Assembly: GCF_036850765.1 (NCBI RefSeq)
Contig: NC_089491.1
Span: 132,238,266-132,302,265 of the forward strand
Direction: 5' to 3'
Length of the DNA stretch: 64,000 bases
Source: Saccopteryx bilineata
Taxonomy: Eukaryota; Chordata; Mammalia; Chiroptera; Emballonuridae
The notes beneath the pieces were generated by a model. It made no database searches. It was not told where the DNA came from and saw only the letters and a program-made list of their open reading frames with translations. This document shows positions 45,689-55,514 of the stretch, piece by piece. The position numbers and the translations under genes are program-made. Each line of letters opens with the position of its first letter. Position 1 is the stretch's first letter.

Positions 45689-47320
45689 GGCGCCGGGCAG
45701 AGAGCCACCGTGGTGTGCACACTCCCCTGCGGGCGCCGGGCAGAGAGCCGCCGCGGTGTGCACACTCCCCTGCGGGCGCCGGGCAGAGAGCCGCCGCGGT
45801 GTGCACACTCCCCTGCGGGCGCCGGGCAGAGAGCCGCCGTGGTGTGCACACTCCCCTGCGGGCGCCGGGCAGAGAGCCGCCGTGGTGTGCACACTCCCCT
45901 GCGGGCGCCGGGCAGAGAGCCGCCGCGGTGTGCACACTCCCCTGCGGGGGCCGGGCAGAGAGCCGCTGCGGTGTGCACACTCCCCTGCGGGGGCCGGGCA
46001 GAGAGCCGCACACTCCCCTGCGGGGCCGGGCAGAGAGCCGCCGCGGTGTGCACACTCCCCTGCGGGCGCCGGGCAGAGAGCCGCCGTGGTGTGCACACTC
46101 CCCTGCGGGCGCCGGGCAGAGAGCCGCCGTGGTGTGCACACTCCCCTGCGGGCGCCGGGCAGAGAGCCGCTGCGGTGTGCACACTCCCCTGCGGGTGCCG
46201 GGCAGAGAGCCGCACACTCCCCTGCGGGGGCCGGGCAGAGAGCCGCCGTGGTGTGCACACTCCCCTGCGGGCGCCGGGCAGAGAGCCGCCGCGGTGTGCA
46301 CACTCCCCTGCGGGGGCCGGGCAGAGAGCCGCCGTGGTGTGCACTCCCCTGCGGGCGCTGGGGCAGAGAGCCGCCGTGGTGTGCACACTCCCCTGCGGGG
46401 GCCGGGCAGAGAGCCGCCGTGGTGTGCACACTCCCCTGCGGGGGCCGGGCAGAGAGCCGCCGTGGTGTGCACACTCCCCTGCGGGCGCCGGGCAGAGAGC
46501 CGCCGTGGTGTGCACACTCCCCTGCGGGCGCCAGGCAGAGAGCCGCCGCGGTGTGCACACTCCCCTGCGGGGGCCGGGCAGAGAGCCGCTGCGGTGTGCA
46601 CCCTCCCCTGCGGGGGCCGGGCAGAGAGCCGCCGTGGTGTGCACTCCCCTGCGGGGGCCGGGCAGAGAGCCGCCGTGGTGTGCACACTCCCCTGCGGGGG
46701 CCGGGCAGAGAGCCGCCGTGGTGTGCACTCCCCTGCGGGGGCCGGGCAGAGAGCCGCCGCGGTGTGCACACTCCCCTGCGGGGGCCGGGCAGAGAGCCGC
46801 CGTGGTGTGCACTCCCCTGCGGGCGCTGGGGCAGAGAGCCGCCGTGGTGTGCACACTCCCCTGCGGGGGCCGGGCAGAGAGCCGCCGTGGTGTGCACACT
46901 CCCCTGCGGGGGCCGGGCAGAGAGCCGCCGTGGTGTGCACACTCCCCTGCGGGCGCCGGGCAGAGAGCCGCCGTGGTGTGCACACTCCCCTGCGGGCGCC
47001 GGGCAGAGAGCCGCCGCGGTGTGCACACTCCCCTGCGGGGGCCGGGCAGAGAGCCGCTGCGGTGTGCACCCTCCCCTGCGGGGGCCGGGCAGAGAGCCGC
47101 CGTGGTGTGCACACTCCCCTGCGGGCGCCGGGCAGAGAGCCGCTGCGGTGTGCACACTCCCCTGCGGGCGTCGGGCAGAGAGCCGCCGCGGTATGCACAC
47201 TCCCCTGCAGGCGCCGGGCAGAGAGCCTCACACTCCCCTGCGGGCGCCGGGCAGAGAGCCGCACACTCCTCTGCGGGCGCCGGGGCAGAGAGCCGCCGCG
47301 GTGTGCACACTCCCCTGCGC
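45689..47320 (+). repeat. 43-bp GC-rich minisatellite, about 38 units
   Basis: The unit runs GCGGGCGCCGGGCAGAGAG then CCGCCGTGGTGTGCACACT then CCCCT, with a period of 43 bp (for example unit starts at 45729 and 45772). Variants are GCGGGCGCC or GCGGGGGCC, CCGCGG/CCGTGG/CTGCGG, 41-bp units lacking one 'ac', and short units missing the ccg..gtg middle (46010, 46210, 47227, 47260). A block of about 11 units recurs at a 468-bp offset. CpG density is high. Open frames of 530-607 codons on both strands arise because the unit lacks stops and 43 is not a multiple of three. They are not genes. Confidence 0.95.
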
Positions 47321-48336
47321 CCGTTCTGCGCTGCGCCCGCCCCAAAAAGAGCACGGCAGTGAGACCCATGAGAACAGCTGCTTGGGGTGTTAATGATCAT
47401 ATCTGGCATTGTGTGCAGAACTTTCGAACTTAAAAAACAACTGCACGCTCGTTTTTCATGCCAGGGCCAAGGTTCCACACACCTGTAGCCTTTGGTGACG
47501 CAGGGCACCTCCCACCGGAGCCTCAGCTTGAGGACTAACCCCTGCGATGGAGGGAGGTGGAGGCCACTTCTTTAGATTCTCCTCAGTGAGAATGAAAACT
47601 CAGTCCCCCCTAAACCCGAGGGGCACTGCCTGAGCGCTCCTCCGGCTGGCACCACTGGGGCAAAGCTAAAGCGAATCAGGTGCCAGCCCTTAGAGGTTAT
47701 CTTAGAACACAGGGCAGATTTTAGGAAACAAAACAAAACCTCCACCGGCCAAGTCCAGAAGACCTCGGTCATAATGGGTGTGAATTATTTAATCTGTGGC
47801 CAGAGATGGGTCCTCGGTAGATGTGAGACCCAGCTGTGCAGAGCCCACACTCCTGGTGCAGAACCTGCCAGGCCTCTGGTTTGTGTTTCTGTCACTTGTG
47901 TCCTTTTGCCCTCTCCTGCCACTATTTGCTCCTGTGTCAGCCAAGACCTAGAATACCGACGTCCTCGCTGGAGACTCATCACAGCTTTTCTCTATCTGCC
48001 TTTCTTTAAAGCCAGCTGAACATACCCAATGCTCTCCCTTTATGGTAAGACCAACCCTCCCAACCACGCTCTGAGCTTCTGTGACCTCCTCTAACATCCT
48101 CCACTCTGACCTGCCTGAGCCCCAGGGCCTCCCAGAGCCCAGCCTGGCTACCGATGCATGTCTCCACCATGTCAGTTCTGTGCCTTGCCTGCCTGGTCTC
48201 CTGTGGGCTATGATGTGCTGTCTGTGTCCTGGTGTTCCTTCCCCTTCCTTAACTTTCCTTCGAGTGATCATTCAATGTGATCTTGGCGATCTCATGAGCC
48301 ACTAAGAGAAAACTGGACCTAAGGGCATTTTCCTTT
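47321..48336. other. unassigned DNA
   Basis: No supported gene or named repeat between the minisatellite and the next SINE. Confidence 0.35.
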
Positions 48337-48344
48337 AAACATCT

Positions 48345-48560
48345 CTGCCTGCCTGTGGTGGCGCAGTGGATCAAGTGTCGACCTGGAAATGCTAAGGTCA
48401 CCAGTTCGAAACCCTGGGCTTGCCTGGTCAAGGCACATATGGGAGTTGATGCTTCCAGCTCCTCCCCTCTTCTCTCTCTTTGTCTCTCTCTCCTCTCTCT
48501 CCTCTCTCTCCTTCTCTGTCTCTCTCTCTCCCTCTCTCTCTCCTCTCTAAAAATGAATAA
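48345..48560 (+). mobile_element. SINE type 1 (Rhin-1-like)
   Basis: 'tgcctgcctgtggtggcgca', 'ggatcaagtgtcgacctgg', GCTTGCCTGGTCAAGGCACA, a CT run and AAAAATGAATAAAC. The flanking 'aaacatct' on both sides (48337-48344, about 48558-48566) is the likely TSD. Confidence 0.85.
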
Positions 48561-48596
48561 ACATCTGAAGACTCCACTGACTCATTCTCTAACTTT

Positions 48597-49007
48597 TTTT
48601 TTTCTTTTTTTTTTTTTCATTTTTCTGAAGCTGGAAACAGGGAGAGACAGTCAAGACAGACTCCCACATGCGCCCGACCGGGATTCACCCGGCACGCCCA
48701 CCATGGGGCAATGCTCTGCCCACCAGGGGGCGATGCTCTGCCCATCCTGGGCGTCGCCATGTTGTGACCAGAGCCACTCTAGCACCTGAGGCAGAGGCCA
48801 CAGAGCCATTCCCAGCGCCCAGGCCATCTTTGCTCCAATGGAGCCTTGGCTGCGGAAGGGGAAGAGAGAGACAGAGAGGAAGGAGAAGGGGAGGGGTGGA
48901 GATGCAGATGGGCGCTTCTCCTGTGTGCCCTGGCCGGGAATTGAACCCGGGTCCTCCGCACGCTAGGCCGACGCTCTACTGCTGAGCCAACCGGCCAGGG
49001 CTCTCAG
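48597..49007 (-). mobile_element. SINE type 2, minus strand, with CTCF-like core
   Basis: TSD TCTCTAACTTT (about 48586-48596 and 49008-49018). The long T-run marks the tail. The head complement 'actgctgagccaaccggcca' is at the right. A perfect plus-strand CTCF core CCACCAGGGGGC is at 48720-48731. Confidence 0.92.
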
Positions 49008-49018
49008 TCTCTAACTTT

Positions 49019-49958
49019 AACCTGATGTGGAAAATGTGCATAGGGCACCTGCAAAGCCACAGTGAGGCCCCCTGGGTAAAGAGGGAGATGACCTAGCAGG
49101 AGGCAGAAAGGCAGATTGCAACTTTCTTCCTTCACCAAGAGTCTGTAAGGGCGGGGCCTCCATTGTGCTCTGCAGAGTTCAAGGCTTCAGTGAAAGGCTT
49201 TTAAGCTGGGATTTGTTCCTGAGAGTGTGCTTGAATTTCCAGTCACTCCAACAATGTTACCTGTGACTTTTCTCTAAACTCCTGAGTTCATTAAAATTAG
49301 GCTATACCCACTACTCTACTGCAAGCAGAAAAACTCAGTTGTTTGCTTGGACCACTTTTAATGACTCACTTTGGCTAAAGTGATAGAGATGCCACTTGCT
49401 ATGACCTTGAGGTCTCATTGGCACAGCTTTCACCAGAAGGCTGCTGTCACACGCTGAGTATGATGAGTCCCTGAGCCTCAAGAGCGGGCAGATGAGACAA
49501 GGTCGGGTGGGTTGGTGCTGTTTCCTGCCTTACCGGTCCCAGGCTGCTCAGGCTGCCGCAGGAAAGGCTAAGCCTGGGACGCTCTCCAGGATGCAGGGAT
49601 GTCTGCTGGGGTCTTCTTGGTTGCATTGTCATTTGGTTTCATTAGAGGAAATGGTCGTGTCCAAACAAAAAGGTGTTTATTCTCCTTCTAGAACATTAGC
49701 AAGTTGCAGCAGCCAGGGAGGGTTGAACCCAGAATGGAATTCACGCTGCAAGCTTGACTTTTATTTTTTTTAACTCATCACACCCAGATGCCCCTGTGGC
49801 ACAACTCGCAAATTCTTGACACCCACAGCTGATGTTCCCTGTGTAAGCATGTTTTCTCTCCTTTTTTCTCCTTTCCCGAATATGGCGAAACTGACAGCTG
49901 AGTGATAAAACCCTGAGTCTCTGTTGTGTACTGCTCTGGGGGGTACAAAGTCTCCTTT
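49019..49958. other. unassigned DNA
   Basis: No gene or named repeat is supported. Confidence 0.35.
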
Positions 49959-49959
49959 T

Positions 49960-50341
49960 TACTTTTTTTAATTCAGTGAGGAAGGGGAGGCAGAGACTGG
50001 CTTCTGCATGCGCCCCACCCCCCGACCCCGGGATCCACCTGGGAAGGCCACTAGGGGGTGATGCTCTGCCCATCTGGGGCATTGCTCCGTTGCTCAGCAA
50101 CTGAGCTCTTCTTAGCTTCTGAGGCAGAGGCCATCCTCAGTGCCCGGGGCCAACTTGCTCCAATCAAGCCATAGCTGCAGTAAGGCAGGAGAGAGAGAGA
50201 GAAGGAGAGAAAAAGAAAGAAGTGAGAGGGGAGGGTGGAGATGCACATGGGCACTTATCCTGTATGACCTGACCGGGAATTGAACCCGAGACTTCCACAT
50301 GACGTGGCGATGCTCTACCACTGAGCCAACTAGCCAGGGCC
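49960..50341 (-). mobile_element. SINE type 2, minus strand, older copy
   Basis: A T-run at the left, 'gggatccacctgggaaggcc', 'gatgctctgcccatctgggg' and the head complement 'ccactgagccaactagccag'. The probable TSD is AGTCTCCTTTTA / AGTCTTCTTTTA, with one mismatch. The CTCF-like core has one mismatch (CCACTAGGGGGT). Confidence 0.85.
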
Positions 50342-52043
50342 CACACAGTCTTCTTTTAAGGGAAGAAAAGAGAATTTTAAACAGATAAACAAGTGATAGA
50401 AATGAAGAGGTTAAAGGCATCAAAGACTTCAAAATCGACAGCAGGGCAGAGCAAGGCCCAGGGCGGCCCGAGCACAGCCATCCACCCTTGCTTCCCCAGC
50501 TCCGGGGGCCTCTGGACTTTCCCGCCTCCTCCCCGGCCTCCCATTCAGAATCGGAGTGAGAAGAGGGGCCTCTGGCACCACTGGCCACATCAATGACACT
50601 CAGTGGGTCAAGGAAAAGGATCTGTGGGAGCCTTCCAGGCTTTCATTGCTAGTGGGAGGCTCGGGATCAGTAGTGTCAGGGAGCTACTGACCTGAAAATG
50701 CTTAAAACCAAAGCCAGAGATGTGTCTCCAGAAATGGGGAGGGCCAACCCAGGGTCCCAACAATGACCCAGAAGGAGTCAGCAACGGGAACAAAACAGGA
50801 AGCCAGCCCAGAGGTCCATTCTCTCTGGTGCGGTGCTGACAGGGCTGGGTGAGCTGCACGAGCTCTGGGGAGCAGACCGGAGGCATCCCGGGGCCACCAC
50901 CTCCAGCTTTTTGGCCAGTGTGCCAGGAGGAGAGTCAAGGAGGTCAGTCCACATTTTCCTATGGTCTGGGTCAGACAGTAACAGGAAAACCTTTCCTGCT
51001 CCCTGAGCCCTGGCCAGGTCAGTGACCAAGCCCCAGGACCCTTCAGGTCCAACATGCCCAGGTGGCCCCAGACCAGCAGGCCCCTGGCAGCCCAGTGCCA
51101 TTTTCCCTCCTCAGCTTGCTGCGGCCATGATCCCATCCCTCTTCCCCCCACCCTCAAAGACTCCTCCGCGGAGATGGTCAGCTGTAAGCAGGACCCCTTG
51201 GTCCTCTCCTTCCACCTGACAGCCTTCCCCCACCCCACCCCACTCTCGGGTCTCATGCCACCTGCAGAGGGGGTGCCTGCTAGTGCCCGCGGGGCAGAGG
51301 GAGGAGAAGGGGACAGCTTCAGAGCCCCAGAGAAGGCAGGGGCTGCAAACCAGACTCTCGCCCCACACTAAGCAGCACCCCATTCCCTGCTCTCTGAAGC
51401 CATGTGGGGCAAGGGCCGTGGGAAGGAGGGGTTGACACAACAGGAGCGCTGGAGCCTGGAGCAGCTCACACACAAGATCCTTCAGTGGGCAGTCGACCCG
51501 CCCTCCGGGACCCCCAGTGCAATCGCCCCAACAGCCGGGACAGCCACAACCCACCCAGCGCCCTCACAGAGAACCGGATCCCATGCAGGATGCAGTACTC
51601 TCAGCCAGTCAGGCAGGGAATCCCGGCTGCTTTCTCAGCCTGTGGTCCAGCCCGTGGTCCAGGCAGGGCGCACCCTCACAGGCTGGCTCCCAGCCTGGAC
51701 CTCAGGGCATACAGAAGTTTCTGGAATCCTCTGTTGCTCCACCCAGGAGCTCAAGAACTAGGAAATAAGGGGAAGTGGGGAGAATAGAAAAAGAGACATG
51801 AACTCAGGGGCCTGGGCACAAGTTGGCTCTGCAGAAACCTCAGGGTTGTGTGGCCCACCTGGAAAAGGTGGGCACTGGCTCCTACCTGTGGCCAGAGGAG
51901 AGAACCTGGTGCAGCCAACCCCACCCTGAGCTGGCTTCGTCCCAGCCGAGGGCTATGTGGCTCGAGCAGGGCCCACCCCGCTCTCGCCCCATCCGTCTTT
52001 GTTGCTGTGTTAACTACCACCTCCAGTTGCCAGTGGATTCCAG
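50342..52043. other. GC-rich unique DNA upstream of the calcium-channel remnant
   Basis: Many overlapping open frames (up to 184 codons) result from high GC. None gives a recognisable domain. I looked for the preceding calcium-channel exon (domain IV S2-S3) and did not find it. Confidence 0.4.
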
Positions 52044-52624
52044 AGCGCAGAGGAGAACTCCCGCATCTCCATCGCCTTCTTCCGCCTCTTCCGGGTCATG
52101 CCCCTAGTCAAGCTGCTGAGCCGCTGGGAGCGCATCCGGACGCTGCTGTGGACCTTCATCAACTCTTTCCAGGTAGCCACCCCTGCCCTAAGCACTGACG
52201 GAAGGAGAAGAGCCCCTCACCTCCTGGCTGCAGGGCTGCATGGGGCACCCCCACCCCCCACCCCAGCTTCCCCCAGCCCCCTGAATGGGAGGTGACGCGG
52301 TCAAGGACTGAGCGGCATCCAGGAGTCAGGACAGGGCTTCCTCCGCCACTGACTACTGTGTGACAGCAACCTCCCCTGTCTGCACCTTGCTTTCCTCCTG
52401 TCTGAAATGAGTCAGTTGGACTCAATCTGTGGTTCTCAAAAGCAGGTTTCTGGATCCCCAAGTCTCCCCGAAGTCAGGTAGGGAGGACTGGACGCTCAGG
52501 AGGAGGCTCTGCTTTCTTCTCCCATTTGTGTGTTGTTCTGCGAGAGGTGATGGCACAAAGGAGTTTTGTGGTGGAAGAAATCTGAAAAAAGTGACCTTGT
52601 GACCTCTTCCAATTCTGGCCTTGC

Positions 52625-52693
52625 AGCCGTGACTGCTGTTTGCGCCTACTGCTGGACGTAGCCCGACTTTTCAGCAAGCCACTCGAGGAGAGG
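52625..52693 (+). other. exon-like open segment with splice-site-like ends
   Basis: TTGCAG (52621-52626) precedes a 66-bp open stretch and GGTGCGCC follows. The open frame reads RDCCLRLLLDVARLFSKPLE. It lies in the intron of the channel remnant, and I do not recognise the peptide. It may be chance. Confidence 0.15.
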
Positions 52694-53552
52694 TGCGCCC
52701 TACGAATGGGCAGGGGGTAGCGCAACTATGGGATTGATTCTCTTTGCTCAGTCATCTGTAAAAGCAAAATAATGATTGCCTTTGGCCATCTCTGAGAAGC
52801 ATCACGTTAGTTTGAAGTGAGTGAGAAGCAAAGCTCTGTCAAATCTCTTGAATTCCCTGAAGCTGCTTGGGGCGGGGACCCTGCCTCTGTCTCCAGGCTT
52901 CCCTGGCCTGACACTGAAGGCAGTTAGTTTCTCCTCCTGGTTGGAGCCAGTTCCTGGGCTTCCCAGGACAAGGAGACTCAGCTGCACTAAAGAATCCATT
53001 TGTGTCCCTGGCCCTGGCCGGTGAGGGAGCCAGTGAAAGGCGTGGAGTGGGTCCCTGATCCAACCCTGCTGTGAATGAAGTTACAACCAGAGGTGGGGCA
53101 CTGCTGTTGAGTGCCTGCTCGCTCTGGAACCCCACCCCAAAGTCACATACTTCTTCAGACAGCCCCGGCCCTGGACCTCACAGGAGCCCTGTGATGGAAC
53201 CAGCAGGAGAAGGCTCCACCTGCTGCACTCACAGCTGGCCTTCCTCCCACCAGGCCTGGCGACTCCCTGCTTCACAATGAGCCAGGGCCCCTCCCCACCA
53301 CCCCTACTCCATCCCAAGTCCTGCTTAGTCCCTGGGAATCTGAGGATCCTGCTGGGAGCAGGTCTGGGCTGACCTTGTCCGAGGCTGGACCCCTGGAGTC
53401 TCACAGCTGTGAGTGACCATATAGGACCCCAACATACTCCCCCACCCTCCACCATTTCCTGGGCTAGGAGGAGACCACAGACAGGTGCCTGGAGGAGCAG
53501 CACTTGACTGGGGGAGCTAAGCGCCAATAGACAGAGCGTCTGTGTGGTTTCG

Positions 53553-53568
53553 CACTGCCATCTAGTGG
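53553..53568 (-). promoter_or_regulatory. CTCF-like motif in unique sequence
   Basis: The minus strand reads CCACTAGATGGCAGTG, which fits the CTCF core CCASYAGRKGGC at every position and keeps the usual downstream AGTG-like extension. It is outside any SINE that I can recognise. Confidence 0.5.
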
Positions 53569-53739
53569 TAAACGCGCACCTGGCCAGGCTTCTCTTAAGC
53601 ACAAGTGGCACGTGTGGCTCTCCTGACCCGTCACCAGCAGCGAGCCCCAGGGGCTTCTCCCCAGGAGAAACAGCAGGGGCTCTGGACAGTTCAGCTGTCT
53701 GAGCTGCTGGGCTGATAATAACTAGAGTGAATAAACTGA

Positions 53740-53932
53740 GGGACCCAGCAATGTGTAAGGCAGTGCACAGGGCATTTTGTAAACCCCAAATCGTTTGAAC
53801 TCCACAAAGGCCCTGGGAGGTCACTGTTACTCTTCCCATTTCTCAGATGAAGAAATTAAGTTCCAGAAAGGTTAACTAATACGCCCAAGCTGTCAGAGCT
53901 GGAAGGTGGCAGAAATGGGCTTTGAGCCCATG
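53740..53932 (-). mobile_element. MIR, minus strand
   Basis: 'tcccatttctcagatgaaga', 'agaaaggttaactaatacgc' and 'tgggctttgagcccatgatc' are the complement of MIR landmarks. Confidence 0.72.
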
Positions 53933-54948
53933 ATCTTTCTTTTATTTACATTTTCCTTACTAAATATTTTTATTGCCACTAGTGGAGTGCAAGGGGCACA
54001 GCCTGCCCCACCTGCACCCGCCCGGGAAGCCTGGGTGTGTGCGTCCTCCCTGACTTCCTCCTCACTGTACAGAGATACACGTCTGGTCCGAGGATGTTTT
54101 GCTCACTGCTGATTATTTTTACTAAGTAATGTTGCTCTATTTTCTTTGCTCTGCAATCTGCTTTTTTCAAATACTGTACTGCTTCTCAGATGATCAAAAC
54201 CAAGTAAGATGCAGGATCAGTGCCATCGCTCGGGTCTTCTCCCAGGTACCCAGAACGGCTGTGGGGTTCTTGGGGGCTGCCCCTGAAGCCAGGCCGCAGC
54301 CGGTGGCTGCAGATGCCGTGCTGGGAAGGGAGGCAGCCAGCCGTCTCCACCAGCTTCATGCAGTCCCTCACTTCCCCCCAGGCCCTGCCCTACATGGCCC
54401 TTCTCATAGTGATGCTGTTCCTTTTAATTTTTATGTTTTTATGCAACTTTATTTTTTTTATTAATTTTAATATATTGTATTAACATGGATTCAATTGTCC
54501 CACTCAATATAGCTCCCTTCCCCCTCTCTCCCGTTAACCCCCTTTTGTCCCCTCCTCCTAACTCCCTCCCCCCTTCCCTCTGGGATTTGCCATCCTGTTA
54601 TCTGTATCTCTGTTATGTATATATAATTTCACTAATCCCTTCACCTTCTCTGATCTCATCCCCTCATCCCCCTTCCCTCTGACAGCTGTCCCTCTGCTCC
54701 CCATTACCCTGCCTCTGCCTCTATTCTGTTCCTCAGTTCACCTTGTTTATTAGATTACAGATAATAAGTGAGATCATATGATATTTGTCTTTCTCTGCCT
54801 GGCTTATTTCACTTAGCATAATCACCAGGTCCATCCATGCCATTGTAAATGGTAAGATTTCCTTTTTTCACAGCCGCATAATATTCCATTGTATATATGT
54901 ACCACAGATGTTTTTGTTTTTTTTTCTGAAGCTGGAAACAGGGAGAGA

Positions 54949-55514
54949 TGTTACATCCTAGGAGACAGGCCACAGCAGACACAAAGTGAATTTTATACGT
55001 TTTATTGCAGACCTGCACAGGGACTGCAGGCAACCCATGCAAGGGAGCACTGCAGCCCCCCTAAACCTGCACAGGGACTGCAGGCAACCCACGCCTCCGA
55101 AGAGACTGGAGCACTGCAGCCAACCAAACCTGCGCAGCCAACAAACTGCGCAGGGACTGCAGCCCCCCAAACCTGCACAGGGACTGCAGCCCCCCAAACC
55201 TGCGCAGGGACTGCAGCCCCCCAAACCTGCACAGGGACTGCAGCCACGAGCTTCTAAAATGGCTCCTTTTTATAGGGTGGCTGTCTAGGATGAGCAAGCA
55301 TCATACAGAAGCTGATGTGGCTGTTAGTCATTGGCTAGGGAGGTCGTGCACAGTTACGAGGGGGGGTATTACTCAGTGGAGAATTTCAAACATAAACTTC
55401 TGATAAGGGTCTCTGACTCAATGCAGGATGTTGCTGAACTCTTTGTTCTCAGCATCACAGGGACCTTGTACACTCTTGGCAGCCCCAGCATGTCAGTACT
55501 CCCTGAATCTAACA
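54949..55514 (-). mobile_element. 566-bp solo LTR with perfect 5-bp TSD, nested in the SINE
   Basis: The ends are TGTTAC...CTAACA (on the minus strand TGTTAG...GTAACA), with AGAGA duplicated at 54944-54948 and 55515-55519. On the minus strand it has a TATA box TATAAAAAGGAGCC (55262-55275) and the polyadenylation signal AATAAA (55001-55006). There is no internal retroviral sequence, so this is an LTR left after recombination between two LTRs. Confidence 0.9.
55066..55250 (+). repeat. 27-bp tandem repeats inside the LTR
   Basis: Units 'acctgcacagggactgcag' plus 'ccccccaa' are regular from 55168 to 55247 and irregular before that. They lie between the TATA box and AATAAA, in the transcribed R-like part of the LTR. 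Confidence 0.88.

Larger units (their letters stand above)
52044..54420 (+). pseudogene. two-exon remnant of an L-type calcium-channel alpha-1 subunit gene (domain IV S4-S5)
   Basis: Exon A (52044-52172, 129 bp, 43 codons, phase 0) follows an AG acceptor and ends at a GT donor. It encodes [16 protein letters not shown], then [17 protein letters not shown] and TFINSFQ, the voltage-sensing S4 and S4-S5 linker of Cav1 domain IV. Exon B (54382-54420) follows a CCCCCCAG acceptor and encodes ALPYMALLIVMLF, the start of S5. Family members carry arginine where this has proline (VMRL to VMPL), glycines in the linker where this has Trp and Arg, and lysine where this has Asn. Exon B stops after 13 codons and is replaced by antisense L1 sequence. 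The kept intron (about 2.2 kb) shows a DNA-level duplication or decayed gene, not a retrocopy. CACNA1C-like spelling (AEENSRISI) is suggestive, but the paralogue cannot be fixed. Confidence 0.82.

Noticed and set aside
45689..47320. CRISPR-like array
   Set aside because: Units are contiguous with no unique spacers, and the genome is mammalian. It is a minisatellite.
45564..47508. Open frames of 530-607 codons on both strands, looking like large repeat proteins
   Set aside because: They exist on both strands over the same bases and follow from a stop-free 43-bp unit. There is no promoter, splice or homology evidence.
52625..52693. Additional calcium-channel exon
   Set aside because: The peptide does not resemble any Cav1 segment. 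It is kept only as a low-confidence exon-like note.
53081..53839. 252-codon minus-strand open frame
   Set aside because: It overlaps a MIR and unique intronic sequence of the calcium-channel remnant and shows no known protein features.
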